A DNA stretch of 64,000 nt from Legionella lansingensis (GTDB lineage Bacteria > Pseudomonadota > Gammaproteobacteria > Legionellales > Legionellaceae). The stretch covers positions 930,501 to 994,500 of the forward strand of contig NZ_LT906451.1 of assembly GCF_900187355.1 (NCBI RefSeq), read 5' to 3'. The position numbers and the translations under genes are program-made. Under the pieces are notes generated by a model. That model did not search any database, had not been told where the DNA came from, and saw only the letters and a list, made by a program, of their open reading frames with translations. Below are positions 51,076 through 59,431 of this stretch, one piece after another. Positions within the stretch are counted from its first letter, which is position 1; the number at the start of each line of letters is the position of its first letter.

Positions 51076-52680
51076 CTACAAAGCTTTCCCTTGCGAGAGT
51101 TTTATGCGTGGGGGACTAGTTCTCTTGCGCTCAGGAAAAACATCCTTAAATTGCAAATTAGTTGTTTGTGGGATGAGATGCCGACGCTTATCGAAGCCTC
51201 CAATTTTGTAAATTAGGATGGGGCCGACAAAGCTTATCACTCCCATTACAAAGGCGATTTTATAGCTTGGATCAGGATTTAGAATCAGGAAAGTCATACA
51301 GGCTAACATCAGAATAATAGCGACAATGCCGGTATAAGGGGAGCCTGGTGTTTTATAACTTAAATCCTCAGTGGTATAACCTGCTTTATATAAGCGTTTG
51401 CGAAAATTAATTTGTGCCCAACAGAGAGAAATCCAAGCGGTGGCTCCGGTAAAGCCTGAGACAAGCAGAAGAGCAATATATAGCATGGACTGACCAAAAA
51501 AATAGCCTGCGGCCAACAATAACCAAATCGCAATTAAAGTGACGATGCCTGCGTTTTGTGGGACTGCATTGCGATTTAACTTGCTTAATTTATGTGGTGC
51601 CATACCATTGCGAGCAAGCGCATTTAATGATCTCACGATGCCATAAACGCCCGAATTTGAACAAGAAAGAGTAGCACTAAGGGTGACAAAGCTGGTAGCC
51701 ACACCTGCCCACTTTAAGCCGTAGAAATCAAGCGCATCGGCAAATACTGAATTTGCAAGTCCTGCTTTTTGCCAGGGAAAAATCAAAACCAAACAAAAAA
51801 CCGGGATGATATAGATAAAGAGAATTCTAAACGTTACTGTGCGAATTGCACGTGGTATCATCCGAGCTGGATTAATTGACTCTCCAGCAGCAAGACCGAT
51901 AATTTCAGAGCCCTGATAATTCACGAGCAGTAAAACCATGGCTGTTAGCAAAACCATAGGCCCATTAGGGAAGAGTCCTCCTTGATCAAAAATAAACTTA
52001 CCGCCAATAATCCCACCTGGTTGTGGCCCGTGGATGATACCAAAGAAAATCAAAACCGATAGCCCAACAAAACCCATAAGGGCGGCAATTTTGATAATAG
52101 CCAACCAAAATTCAATCTCACCAAAAGTACCCACCTTGGCAATATTGATATAAGTAATCAGGAGGCCGAAGCAAACAGCCCAGATATAGCCATTTATTCC
52201 AGTAAAATGTTGCATGATGATCCCACCTGCAATGCACTCTGCTGGTATATAAGCGACCCAACTGATCCAATAAGACCATCCCACACCACAAGCAATGGTT
52301 GGAGAGATAAAATCAGCGGTATACGTGATGAATGAGCCTGAAATCGGAATTGCAACAGCAAGTTCTCCCATGCAGAGCATGGTTAGATAGATGATTAAAC
52401 CGCCAAGCATATAGGCGATAAAAACAGAAGGGCCGACCTGGTTGACAACTGCGCCTGTTCCTAGAAAATAGCCGGAGCCAATAATTCCGCCCAATGCAAT
52501 CAATTGAACGTGACGGTCTTTAAGACCTCTTCTGTAACCGCCATCGTTTATTGGCGCGGCACTGCCTTTGTTATGAGTACTCACTAACTGTTTAATCTCT
52601 CTCAAAGTGAAGGATGAATGGCCCGAAAAATTGTACAATAATTTTGTATTTTGTCCATAAATTTTTACGTCAAAATACAC
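51076..52680 (-). CDS. APC-family amino acid permease
   Basis: A permease of about 500-534 residues with 12 predicted membrane helices and the amino acid-polyamine-cation (AAT) signature in GLKDRHVQLIALGGIIGSGYFLGTG and GEIEFWLAIIKIAAL. Relatives import basic, aromatic or branched amino acids or GABA; I cannot choose a substrate. The start is unsettled: GTG at 52680 gives the longest frame but has no clear ribosome-binding site, and GTG at 52584 (VSTHNKGS) sits nearer the conserved part. It is convergent with the SDR gene. Confidence 0.88.
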   Translation of the reverse strand: MYFDVKIYGQNTKLLYNFSGHSSFTLREIKQLVSTHNKGSAAPINDGGYRRGLKDRHVQLIALGGIIGSGYFLGTGAVVNQVGPSVFIAYMLGGLIIYLTMLCMGELAVAIPISGSFITYTADFISPTIACGVGWSYWISWVAYIPAECIAGGIIMQHFTGINGYIWAVCFGLLITYINIAKVGTFGEIEFWLAIIKIAALMGFVGLSVLIFFGIIHGPQPGGIIGGKFIFDQGGLFPNGPMVLLTAMVLLLVNYQGSEIIGLAAGESINPARMIPRAIRTVTFRILFIYIIPVFCLVLIFPWQKAGLANSVFADALDFYGLKWAGVATSFVTLSATLSCSNSGVYGIVRSLNALARNGMAPHKLSKLNRNAVPQNAGIVTLIAIWLLLAAGYFFGQSMLYIALLLVSGFTGATAWISLCWAQINFRKRLYKAGYTTEDLSYKTPGSPYTGIVAIILMLACMTFLILNPDPSYKIAFVMGVISFVGPILIYKIGGFDKRRHLIPQTTNLQFKDVFPERKRTSPPRIKLSQGKAL

Positions 52681-52837
52681 AGAAGGAGATTTTTATAAGA
52701 AAAAAGCTTAGAACGCAAGAATTATTTTTTTGAGTGAATCACTAATTTATAAGAGTGGTTATTTTGCTATGAGAAACTGTTAAAGGGTCAACGATGTATA
52801 GATTTAGCTTCGCATAGACAAAAAATCAAAATGGTGT

Positions 52838-52920
52838 CTTTGCGAGCATTAGCGAAGCAACCCAGATCGAACTTTGAACAAAGATTTGTACTTGATTGCT
52901 TCACTTCGTTCGCAATGACG
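52838..52920. repeat. MITE-like dispersed repeat
   Basis: Left end CTTTGCGAGCATTAGCGAAGCAA and right end TTGCTTCACTTCGTTCGCAATGACG are imperfect inverted copies around an AT-rich centre. This kind of GCGAGC.AAGCAA element is widespread in intergenic DNA of several proteobacteria. It reads through in frame upstream of the GNAT gene (LLHFVRND), giving that gene a spurious N-terminal extension. Confidence 0.65.
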
Positions 52921-52943
52921 GTATAAAAAATTTTGGGATTAAA

Positions 52944-53522
52944 ATGAATATCTTATCAACTGAGCGTATCGTAATTAGAGAATGGCAAGATTCTGACCTT
53001 TTACCCTTTGCTCTAATGAATGCTGATAGCAAAGTCATGAAATATTTTCCCGCCAGGCTTACAGAACAAGAAACAAGGGCTATGGTTGAACGAATACAAG
53101 CACACATTCAACGTCATGGATTTGGTCTTTGGGCAGCTGAACTTAAAGCAACAAAAGAGTTTATTGGATTTATCGGTTTAAATGTCCCTTCTTTTACAGC
53201 ACATTTTACTCCTTGTGTCGAAATTGGCTGGCGTCTGGCTCGATCATTTTGGGGGCAAGGATTGGCCACTGAGGGAGGCAAGGCTGTGTTGGACTATGCT
53301 TTCGACAAGTTACACGTGCAGGAAATTGTTTCTTTTACCTCAGAGAGGAATAAACGGTCACAGCGGGTCATGCAAAAAATAGGGTTGTCTCATGATAAAA
53401 AGGATGATTTTCATCATCCCAATTTACCTATTGAGCATCCTCTTTCGTGGCATGTTCTGTATCGTTTGTTGCAAAAAGATTGGCAAACGCGACAATCAAG
53501 TATGACGAACGACGTTTTATAA
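52944..53522 (+). CDS. GNAT N-acetyltransferase, RimJ/RimL-like
   Basis: A 192-residue GNAT protein beginning LSTERIVIREWQDSDLLPF, with the acetyl-CoA region EIGWRLARSFWGQGLATEGGKAVLDYAF and the late QEIVSFTSERNKRSQRVMQKIGL. Close relatives acetylate ribosomal protein N-termini, but many RimJ/RimL-like members act on other amines or detoxify small molecules. ATG 52944 is chosen because upstream in-frame codons come from a repeat. Likely monocistronic. Confidence 0.88.
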   Translation: MNILSTERIVIREWQDSDLLPFALMNADSKVMKYFPARLTEQETRAMVERIQAHIQRHGFGLWAAELKATKEFIGFIGLNVPSFTAHFTPCVEIGWRLARSFWGQGLATEGGKAVLDYAFDKLHVQEIVSFTSERNKRSQRVMQKIGLSHDKKDDFHHPNLPIEHPLSWHVLYRLLQKDWQTRQSSMTNDVL

Positions 53523-53533
53523 TGTTCTATTTA

Positions 53534-54346
53534 TCATAAGGCCAAAGAAGCTTCTTCGCGACCGGACTCAATTTCCATTTTGAGACTCTGCAGATTTTTT
53601 ATTTCTAAAAGAGCATCAGAAAATAGTTTGGCAACAGGGTGCTCAGGAGAAAATTTAGCACATTCCATTGCTTTTTTAAGCCGCTGGGTTAATTTTCGGC
53701 ATTCTGTACTGACCGGCAGGAGAATGCTATACAACCGACTGTTTTGGGGAATAGAGACAAAGAATGAGCCATAGGAATATTCTTTTTCTATAGCGCTTTG
53801 AATCTCACCCACCTTTTTCTGACAGTGAAATAATTTTGCCAGAGGTTTTGTTAAGCAGGGAATCTCATCATTTAGTTGGAATAAAGCGTTAATCTGGGTG
53901 GACCGATTAGGGTGTCTTCCGTAATTATTGGCTTGACCGTCATAAGCGTGAACTTGATTCATTAACTTTTTCATCAAACTCTCGAAGTTATAATTTTGAA
54001 TTGGCGCTAGCTGGTTCTTGATGGAATTAAGATAAAGGTTTGCTGCAGTAACCACTTGTTGCTGCCATGCTTTGCTCACTTTAAATAACGACTCCCAGTC
54101 TTGGATAGGCAGAAAAGAGATGATCTCACACTGTATCTCTACAGGTAAGAGTTGGATGAAAAGACTATTTATTAAAGCTTCTTTAATATGAGGAATCTCA
54201 TATTCTTTATTGTGAATGATGCTAATGCTCAAATCAGGATTTTGAGCGATTGCTGCAAGAACAATGTCTTGCAAACGAGCAGGGGTGTTGGTTCGTGTTT
54301 TACCTGGCATTTTTGATGATATCAGAGCTATAAATTCAAATAACAT
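53534..54346 (-). CDS. F-box domain protein, candidate Dot/Icm effector
   Basis: A 270-residue protein with a eukaryotic-type F-box at about residues 65-103: IQLLPVEIQCEIISFLPIQDWESLFKVSKAWQQQ, matching the LPxEIxxxIxxxLxxxDxxxLxxVxxxW pattern. F-box proteins dock to Skp1 in SCF ubiquitin ligases; Legionella effectors such as AnkB and LegU1 use this to recruit host ubiquitination. The rest is helical with no recognised substrate-binding repeat. The C-terminus has an acidic block (EIESGREEAS) compatible with a Dot/Icm signal. ATG 54346 or 54310 (MPGKTRTN) are both possible; neither has a good ribosome-binding site. Divergent from the next gene. Confidence 0.8.
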   Translation of the reverse strand: MLFEFIALISSKMPGKTRTNTPARLQDIVLAAIAQNPDLSISIIHNKEYEIPHIKEALINSLFIQLLPVEIQCEIISFLPIQDWESLFKVSKAWQQQVVTAANLYLNSIKNQLAPIQNYNFESLMKKLMNQVHAYDGQANNYGRHPNRSTQINALFQLNDEIPCLTKPLAKLFHCQKKVGEIQSAIEKEYSYGSFFVSIPQNSRLYSILLPVSTECRKLTQRLKKAMECAKFSPEHPVAKLFSDALLEIKNLQSLKMEIESGREEASLAL

Positions 54347-54487
54347 ACATCATGATAATCAAAAATTCAATTACGATGAAATGCTATCAATCTGTGCTCC
54401 ATAAGATCAATTATTTTGAATGTGAATTTAGAAGATCGCTTGATATTTTGCACGCTTAGCTCAAATTTTTTTGAATTTGTTATTAAC

Positions 54488-54536
54488 CAATAATTAACGG
54501 TTAATTATTGACTCTTGGTAAGGCTAAAGCTATTTT
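54488..54536 (+). promoter_or_regulatory. Sigma70-like promoter with operator palindrome over -35
   Basis: TTGACT (54508-54513), a 17-nt spacer and TATTTT (54531-54536) form a good promoter about 70 nt before the next start. A perfect 23-bp palindrome (arms CAATAATTAAC and GTTAATTATTG around one G, 54488-54510) overlaps the first half of the -35. That layout fits a dimeric repressor or a class II activator. The TTAAT content is loosely reminiscent of PmrA-type sites, but the inverted symmetry differs from the usual direct repeat. Confidence 0.55.
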
Positions 54537-54607
54537 CTTGCAGGCAAGATGCTTGCCTCAAGTTTCCTCAACGAGGTATGGAATAAATACAAAGATAGGA
54601 TTTCTAA

Positions 54608-56392
54608 ATGAAGATTTCAAAAATTAAAGAATGTCTTGAGGGTTATGATGCAAACAAGGGCTTCAGCCGCCGTAATCTAAAAGGCGAGCCTCATATCGAA
54701 GAATTACGTCAATTTTATGATCCCATTAAAGAAGAAAATAGGGATTTAACACCCGAAGAACACTTGAAATTGGTCAAAATTTGCCTCGGAAAAAATACTT
54801 GGAATGATTCAGAGAGCAGTAAAGCCCTTGATGGCCTCTTAGACCAATTAGGGGGGAGGGAGGCACTGCAACGGTTGAAAGATCACAAACGGTTAACCAT
54901 GACGACGGTTGTGCTCATCGAAACAAATAAACAATTTGCTGATGAGTTATCTCATTTTATCGTTTTATTAAAGGGTGTTGTTACTGGTGAGCCTCTGCGA
55001 ACATTGATAAAACAGATCGATTTATCAACGATTCAACCAAAGTTAAAAGACATAAGGTCTCTAAAAAAAGCAAACTTGCTTTGTCAGGAAACAGTGTTAT
55101 TAGTGGCCAAATGTGAAGCAGAAGCAGCGACTGCAATGGCTAACACAATATTGCTCTTGGATAAGCATAAAATCGGCAAAGAAGCTTGGGATTATTTGCC
55201 TTGTTCTATTTACATCGGTTCTATTTACAATATTTTGTTACGACTTGAAAGTACTGATCCTAACTTGATTGCACCCCATTTAAAAGCCATATGCAATCTC
55301 GAGAAAGACAGCTTATTGCTTTCAGAGATCCTCGATGAGCTCAGTCAAATAAAGGGATTTATATTTCGTGAGACTGGCTGGAATACAGAATATAATTTGG
55401 ATGCCATCATTGTAAGTATTATTGCTGGGTTTGGCACAAAAATAGCAATAGCTTTCGAAAAATTAAAGACGTTCAAACTCAGTCCCCATCTAGTTCAACC
55501 CATTTTGGAGACAATATTTAAGTTCCCTGAATGCTATGACAAATTTCTTGATGGAGTGGGAAATCTCCTGCAAAACGATCTAATGGATAAAGACAATCTA
55601 GGAGTCATCTGCCGCACTCCAGGATACGCAGATGACCTTGCTTTTTTGTTAAAAGAATTAAAGGATGGTCAATATTCTCCCGAAACGAAAGAACTGGCAC
55701 TGAGGGACCCAGAAAATGCGACGATTGTGGGCAGTATCATGGTCTATCTTGATCTTAAACTTTTTAATGCAGAAGATGAATTATTGCAGACAAACGCTAA
55801 GCTGACAAAGAAGAATATCCTCTGCCAAGAATTATTGAGTAAGAAATTAATGAGAGTAGAGCTCCTTGATCTATTAGCTGATCTAGAAAGTGCAGAACTT
55901 CTCAATCTTCCGAATATTGAAAAATTAATTAAGCATGCTCAATTTTTCCGAGTGGTAGAAAGTGCTTGTACCTGTTTATTCGATAGCGACAAACTTGATC
56001 AAAGGAATTTTGATCTACTTTTTGAGGATCCTGAGCATGCTTTAAGCATTGTGGAGGTATTAGGAGCGAAGCCTCATCCAGTGACGACTTCTGAAGAAAA
56101 ATATACCAATAAAGGAGCCAAAGATTTTGTTCGTATTAGGGAGGTTGCACGAGTGTTTGCCCAAGGGCATGCTCAGCATAGCTTTTTTCGTCTCCCAAGC
56201 GAGCCATTAGCTCAAAAAATAAAGGTATTTTGCAAACTTAGCAAGCAAGATCCCAGTCAATTTGAACCTGCGGTGCAGCTTGAGGTTCAAAAGCAAATTT
56301 TAACTAAAATCGTGCAAATGTGTGGGAATGGATACCTTAAAAAAGAGGTGGAGCAGGCAATCGCTTCTGATTTTTTTGCTAGACCTTCATGA
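54608..56392 (+). CDS. Orphan all-helical protein, candidate effector
   Basis: A 594-residue soluble protein, apparently helical throughout, with recurrent Leu-rich helices spaced 35-45 residues apart (for example ALQRLKDHKRLTMTTVVLIE, LRTLIKQIDLSTIQPKLKDI, LVQPILETIFKFPECYDKF), suggesting an armadillo/HEAT-like solenoid. I recognise no catalytic motif. There is no signal peptide. AGGA at 54597-54600 precedes the ATG at 54608 by 7 nt. It has its own promoter with an operator-like palindrome and sits next to the F-box gene. A Dot/Icm effector is a reasonable guess, not shown. Confidence 0.75.
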   Translation: MKISKIKECLEGYDANKGFSRRNLKGEPHIEELRQFYDPIKEENRDLTPEEHLKLVKICLGKNTWNDSESSKALDGLLDQLGGREALQRLKDHKRLTMTTVVLIETNKQFADELSHFIVLLKGVVTGEPLRTLIKQIDLSTIQPKLKDIRSLKKANLLCQETVLLVAKCEAEAATAMANTILLLDKHKIGKEAWDYLPCSIYIGSIYNILLRLESTDPNLIAPHLKAICNLEKDSLLLSEILDELSQIKGFIFRETGWNTEYNLDAIIVSIIAGFGTKIAIAFEKLKTFKLSPHLVQPILETIFKFPECYDKFLDGVGNLLQNDLMDKDNLGVICRTPGYADDLAFLLKELKDGQYSPETKELALRDPENATIVGSIMVYLDLKLFNAEDELLQTNAKLTKKNILCQELLSKKLMRVELLDLLADLESAELLNLPNIEKLIKHAQFFRVVESACTCLFDSDKLDQRNFDLLFEDPEHALSIVEVLGAKPHPVTTSEEKYTNKGAKDFVRIREVARVFAQGHAQHSFFRLPSEPLAQKIKVFCKLSKQDPSQFEPAVQLEVQKQILTKIVQMCGNGYLKKEVEQAIASDFFARPS

Positions 56393-56417
56393 GGGTAGAT
56401 TAGAATTGTTTTGGTTT

Positions 56418-56516
56418 CCCTAACCCGTCCCGCTGCGCGCGTCGACCTCTCCCACAAGGGGAGAGGCATTTTTTCCTTCTCCCCTTGTGGGCTTGTGGGA
56501 GAGGGTAGGGTGAGGG
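56418..56516. repeat. Intergenic palindromic repeat
   Basis: CTCTCCCACAAG (56447-56458) is repeated inverted as CTTGTGGGAGAG (56492-56503), with flanking CCCTAACCC and GGGTAGGGTGAGGG also complementary. This CCCTAACCC...CTCTCCC type of repeat is common between genes in proteobacteria. It separates two convergent genes and could form strong terminator-like hairpins. Confidence 0.7.
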
Positions 56517-56530
56517 TTTTAAAAGAATGG

Positions 56531-57298
56531 CTACCTCAAGAAATTCCACAAGTATTTTCTTCTAAAAAGTGATGTGAACCCCATTTTTTTATATAGGGAC
56601 AAACTGGTTTCCGCTGCTTCTAGAAAACAAAGCTCTACTCCTAATTTTTTTACCTCTTCTAAAGCGTAAGACAATAAATAGCGGCCGTAACCTTTTCCTT
56701 GATAAGAAGGTACGGTTCCAAAATCATCGATGCGCGCAACATTGTTGGTAAAAGAAAGCGTTAGGGAGGATATGGGGTCGTCATCAATAAACAAGGTTAA
56801 ATGGCGCAGTTGTGATGGTTTACTCAGTGCGTGTTCATGAGTTTGTAGATAAAGAGCGGTTAATTCTTCTGTGGAATGAAAAGCTTCTATCAAGGGTAAC
56901 ATCCAGGCTTTTAAATTCGTGTCAGTCGATTTAACTAATCGATCCACTTGCGGTTCAAACTGCGGTTTCTTATTAATCGCAATAACCATTGGTGTTGCAT
57001 TTTCAGCGTCTTCAAAGTAAAGACGAGCCAAAGATTCCTCCAGTTCATGCTCTAAATAATGTTCAGAGAGTACCGCAGCCCAGGGTAAATTTTTCGCGCA
57101 AAAAAATTGGTCGCACTCGCAAAGAAAATCTTTGAGGTTATTGATGTCCTTATGCATGACAACAAGATTTAAGCTTGCTACAGGCACACCGGTTATATAA
57201 ACTGCAGTCTCATTCTCTAAGATGAAGGATTCTCGGCTTATCGCTTTGAAGAAATAGTCTTCGCACTGATAGAAAAGGTCTATTAATTGTGCATTCAT
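56531..57298 (-). CDS. GNAT N-acetyltransferase
   Basis: A 255-residue protein with a C-terminal GNAT domain (about 130-250). The acetyl-CoA loop is PSYQGKGYGRYLLSYALEEVKKLG and the last strand/helix is LEAAETSLSLYKKMGFTSLFRRKY. The N-terminal half is diverged, possibly a second degenerate GNAT fold. I start at ATG 57298; the frame runs upstream into the tRNA-Ser gene, which cannot be coding. Substrate unknown. Confidence 0.85.
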   Translation of the reverse strand: MNAQLIDLFYQCEDYFFKAISRESFILENETAVYITGVPVASLNLVVMHKDINNLKDFLCECDQFFCAKNLPWAAVLSEHYLEHELEESLARLYFEDAENATPMVIAINKKPQFEPQVDRLVKSTDTNLKAWMLPLIEAFHSTEELTALYLQTHEHALSKPSQLRHLTLFIDDDPISSLTLSFTNNVARIDDFGTVPSYQGKGYGRYLLSYALEEVKKLGVELCFLEAAETSLSLYKKMGFTSLFRRKYLWNFLR

Positions 57299-57330
57299 AG
57301 AGAGATTTGTTATAAATTTCCTGATAGTAG

Positions 57331-57418
57331 TGGCGGAGAGAGAGGGATTCGAACCCTCGATACGTTGCCGTATACACACTTTCCAGGCGTGCGCCTTCGA
57401 CCGCTCGGCCATCTCTCC
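57331..57418 (-). tRNA. tRNA-Ser (anticodon GGA)
   Basis: An 88-nt class II tRNA on the minus strand. The acceptor stem GGAGAGA pairs with TCTCTCC, followed by discriminator G and encoded CCA. The D arm (GGCCGAGCGGTCGAAGGC), anticodon loop CTGGAAA with GGA at 57384-57382, a long variable arm typical of serine tRNAs, and a T arm GGGTTCGAATCCC are all intact. It reads UCC/UCU codons. Confidence 0.97.
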
Positions 57419-57531
57419 TCAAGCGCGAAGAATATACTCATCTACCCAGGAAATCAACCGCGAGTAGGAATATCAGGAATTCATAGGGATAGTATATAAT
57501 TACAGTATCTTTTTTAGCGTAATGAATAGAT

Positions 57532-57981
57532 ATGATTACCAAAATCACTCTTGCCATTCTATGCGTTATGTCTTCAGCAAAACTTTTTGCTTTCCCATGT
57601 TTTTTTACTCTAGCAAAGGATAGTTGTTGGGCTAACTATGAAGTAAAGGTTATTGTCATCGATGCAACGACAAACAAACAAATTTTAACCATTGATCTCC
57701 CTAAGGGAAAATCTTGGGGAAGACAGTTATTCACTTGTGAACCTGCGCAACGATTCTATTATCAAGCGACTTATCAGCCTGTATTTTGGCAAAGTGAGAT
57801 CGGCAAAACCTACAAATCGATACGCTACTGGTCTTTGCCAGCCTCTATAGGTCCAAAGGAAACAGCTTGGAACATTCCTGTTTGTTTTGCTGCTAATTTT
57901 GCGGCTGTACCTCTTCCCCCAGATGCAGTTGGAAATTGCGATTGTGGCTGGGAAAATATTCCTCCACCACCACCACAATAG
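57532..57981 (+). CDS. Small secreted protein of unknown function
   Basis: A 149-residue protein with an N-terminal signal peptide (residues 1 to about 20, ending KLFA) and a mature part holding several cysteines (FPCFFTLAKDSCW, FTCEPAQ, IPVCFAANF, GNCDCGW), consistent with disulfides in the periplasm or outside. It ends in a polyproline tail (IPPPPPQ). I do not recognise a family. No strong neighbour link; NagZ follows after 169 bp that include a large hairpin. Confidence 0.78.
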   Translation: MITKITLAILCVMSSAKLFAFPCFFTLAKDSCWANYEVKVIVIDATTNKQILTIDLPKGKSWGRQLFTCEPAQRFYYQATYQPVFWQSEIGKTYKSIRYWSLPASIGPKETAWNIPVCFAANFAAVPLPPDAVGNCDCGWENIPPPPPQ

Positions 57982-58017
57982 AGTCTGTAAGCTCAACTTA
58001 GGAATGAAACATGGAAA

Positions 58018-58057
58018 TTGACTTATACGGTAACGCAAGCGTTCACGTATAAGTCAA
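58018..58057. repeat. 40-bp near-perfect hairpin
   Basis: TTGACTTATACG (58018-58029) and CGTATAAGTCAA (58046-58057) pair perfectly; inner AACGC/GCGTT (58032-58043) extends the symmetry after two mismatches. TTGACTTA ends and a central GTAAC recur in the hairpin at 62163-62198, suggesting a small repeat family. It may serve as terminator for the upstream small secreted protein. Confidence 0.6.
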
Positions 58058-58150
58058 CTTGGTAGTTCTGGAACTCAGATAAAGAAGGCTTTCATTCGCA
58101 GCAATGACACTGTATTATCCTCCTTCATGGCTGAGAGAGAGGGGTTATAG

Positions 58151-59224
58151 GTGACAACCTTAAGACAGCAAATTGCACAGATGCTAATCATGGGGTTCTC
58201 AGGAACAACAATTGATCAATCCAGTCCTGTCAGACGTTGGATAAATCAGGATGGGATAGGCGGTGTTTTGTTATTTGACTATGATGTAAGCCAGCAACGC
58301 CAGGGTAAGAATCTCGTGGATCGTACTCAAATTCAACATTTGACGAATCAACTTCAGCAAGCTGCACTTTCAAGTCATCAACAAATGAAACTCCCTCTTT
58401 TTATCGCCATTGACTATGAGGGAGGGACGGTTGATCGTTTAAAGCATGTGCCGGGGTGTACGTCTACGATAAGTCCCTGTGAACAAGCCATGCTTTCAAG
58501 AACGGATTTTCGTATTGAAGCTAATAAGATGGCAGAAAATATAAAATCCTTAGGTTTTAATCTTAACTTTGCCCCAGTGGTGGATTTAGAGCTCACAAAA
58601 GAACATGGCATCATAGGGAAGTTAGGACGTAGTTTCTCTTCCCGGCCCGACAGGGTTAGTGCGATTGCTAAATCATTTGTGGATACTCATGCTAAACATG
58701 AGATTGTTTGTTGCTACAAACATTTTCCAGGTCATGGTAGTGCCTTGGGAGATACTCATGCTGACTTTGTTGATGTCACTGACACGTTTCAGTCGGCTGA
58801 GCTTGAGCCCTATAGGATTATGGCCAAGGAGAAGAGTTTTCCGGCAATGGTTATGACAGCCCATGTCATTAACCGCAAGCTTGATCCTAGTGGCTTACCG
58901 GCGACCTTATCAAAAACAATGTTATCCCTATTGCGACAAGAACTTGGTTTTGACGGTGTAGTCATTAGTGATGATTTACAGATGCATGCTATAGCCAAAC
59001 ACTATTCTTTGCAGGATGCGTTGTGTTTAACGATTAATGCAGGAGCTGACATGTTAATTTTTGCTAATCAATTAGGAGAAATTACTGCCGGTGAAGTGAT
59101 CGATAAGATAGAAGAGCTTGTCAGTTTAAAAGTAATATCATCGGAACGTATCGCACAAGCTTATGCGAGAATAGTGCGCTTAAAGCAATTTTATAGCTGC
59201 AAAAGGAATTTCGTGCAAAATTAA
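58151..59224 (+). CDS. nagZ: Beta-N-acetylhexosaminidase (peptidoglycan recycling)
   Basis: A 357-residue glycoside hydrolase family 3 enzyme that removes GlcNAc from anhydro-muropeptides in the cytoplasm. The NagZ signature KHFPGHGSALGDTHAD and the nucleophile segment GVVISDDLQMHAI are present; FAPVVDL and IDYEGGTVDRL are family-conserved. Starts at GTG 58151 after a GA-rich ribosome-binding stretch. The usual NagZ motif reads PGHGDT; here PGHGSALGDTH has a longer loop, as in related Legionella-type GH3 enzymes, so a different hexosaminide specificity is possible. Confidence 0.9.
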   Translation: MTTLRQQIAQMLIMGFSGTTIDQSSPVRRWINQDGIGGVLLFDYDVSQQRQGKNLVDRTQIQHLTNQLQQAALSSHQQMKLPLFIAIDYEGGTVDRLKHVPGCTSTISPCEQAMLSRTDFRIEANKMAENIKSLGFNLNFAPVVDLELTKEHGIIGKLGRSFSSRPDRVSAIAKSFVDTHAKHEIVCCYKHFPGHGSALGDTHADFVDVTDTFQSAELEPYRIMAKEKSFPAMVMTAHVINRKLDPSGLPATLSKTMLSLLRQELGFDGVVISDDLQMHAIAKHYSLQDALCLTINAGADMLIFANQLGEITAGEVIDKIEELVSLKVISSERIAQAYARIVRLKQFYSCKRNFVQN

Positions 59225-59225
59225 C

Positions 59226-59253
59226 TTGACCTAAAAAGAAAATATGTTAGCAT
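59226..59253 (+). promoter_or_regulatory. Candidate promoter of the Cys-leader/transporter transcript
   Basis: TTGACC (59226-59231) and TAGCAT (59248-59253) are spaced 16 nt, placing transcription start near 59260, about 25 nt before the leader ATG. It begins just past the nagZ stop. A five-of-six -35 and a four-of-six -10; moderate support. Confidence 0.45.
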
Positions 59254-59285
59254 ATGATCTCTCTGTACAAAAAATAAACTAACTC

Positions 59286-59381
59286 ATGATGATTATGCAC
59301 GACCCTTCTGATTTACCTTCATACACAGTAATCTCTTCTCCGGCATTCTTCTCCCATATTTGCTGCTGCTGTTGTTGCTAA
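59286..59381 (+). CDS. Cysteine-rich leader peptide (six terminal Cys codons)
   Basis: A 31-codon ORF from ATG 59286 to TAA 59379-59381. It ends His-Ile followed by six consecutive Cys codons (TGC TGC TGC TGT TGT TGC, 59361-59378) and then the stop, just like amino-acid-sensing leader peptides place control codons. The same nucleotides read as Leu or Ala/Val in the other two frames, but those frames have no ATG upstream after their last stops. Further in-frame ATGs at 59289 and 59295 are alternative starts; none has a strong Shine-Dalgarno, the main weakness. A transporter of the family that includes cystine importers follows 50 nt later. I infer a cysteine-responsive leader; expression is unproven. 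Confidence 0.6.
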   Translation: MMIMHDPSDLPSYTVISSPAFFSHICCCCCC

Positions 59382-59424
59382 CTCTTTATTTTCCGCACCC
59401 CAATTAATGAATTCTAGAAGGTAA
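59313..59424 (+). promoter_or_regulatory. Possible anti-Shine-Dalgarno helix controlling the transporter
   Basis: TTACCTTC inside the leader ORF (59313-59320) is perfectly complementary to GAAGGTAA (59417-59424), the transporter's ribosome-binding site (10 nt before ATG 59432). A second leader segment, CCTTCT (59304-59309), can also pair with AGAAGG (59416-59421). Ribosomes moving over or stalled in the leader could keep these segments from hiding the site. There is no intrinsic terminator between leader and gene, so translational rather than transcriptional control is favoured. Confidence 0.45.
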
Positions 59425-59431
59425 CTCAGTC

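Noticed and set aside
57299..57412. N-terminal extension of the GNAT gene at 56531
   Set aside because: The extra codons lie within tRNA-Ser on the same strand and are not protein-like; ATG 57298 is the sensible start.
59361..59381. The TGC/TGT run as a chance trinucleotide repeat or a Leu/Ala leader in another frame
   Set aside because: Only the Cys frame has an ATG-initiated ORF across the run; both other frames hit stops upstream with no ATG afterwards. Chance origin cannot be fully excluded and is kept as a caveat.
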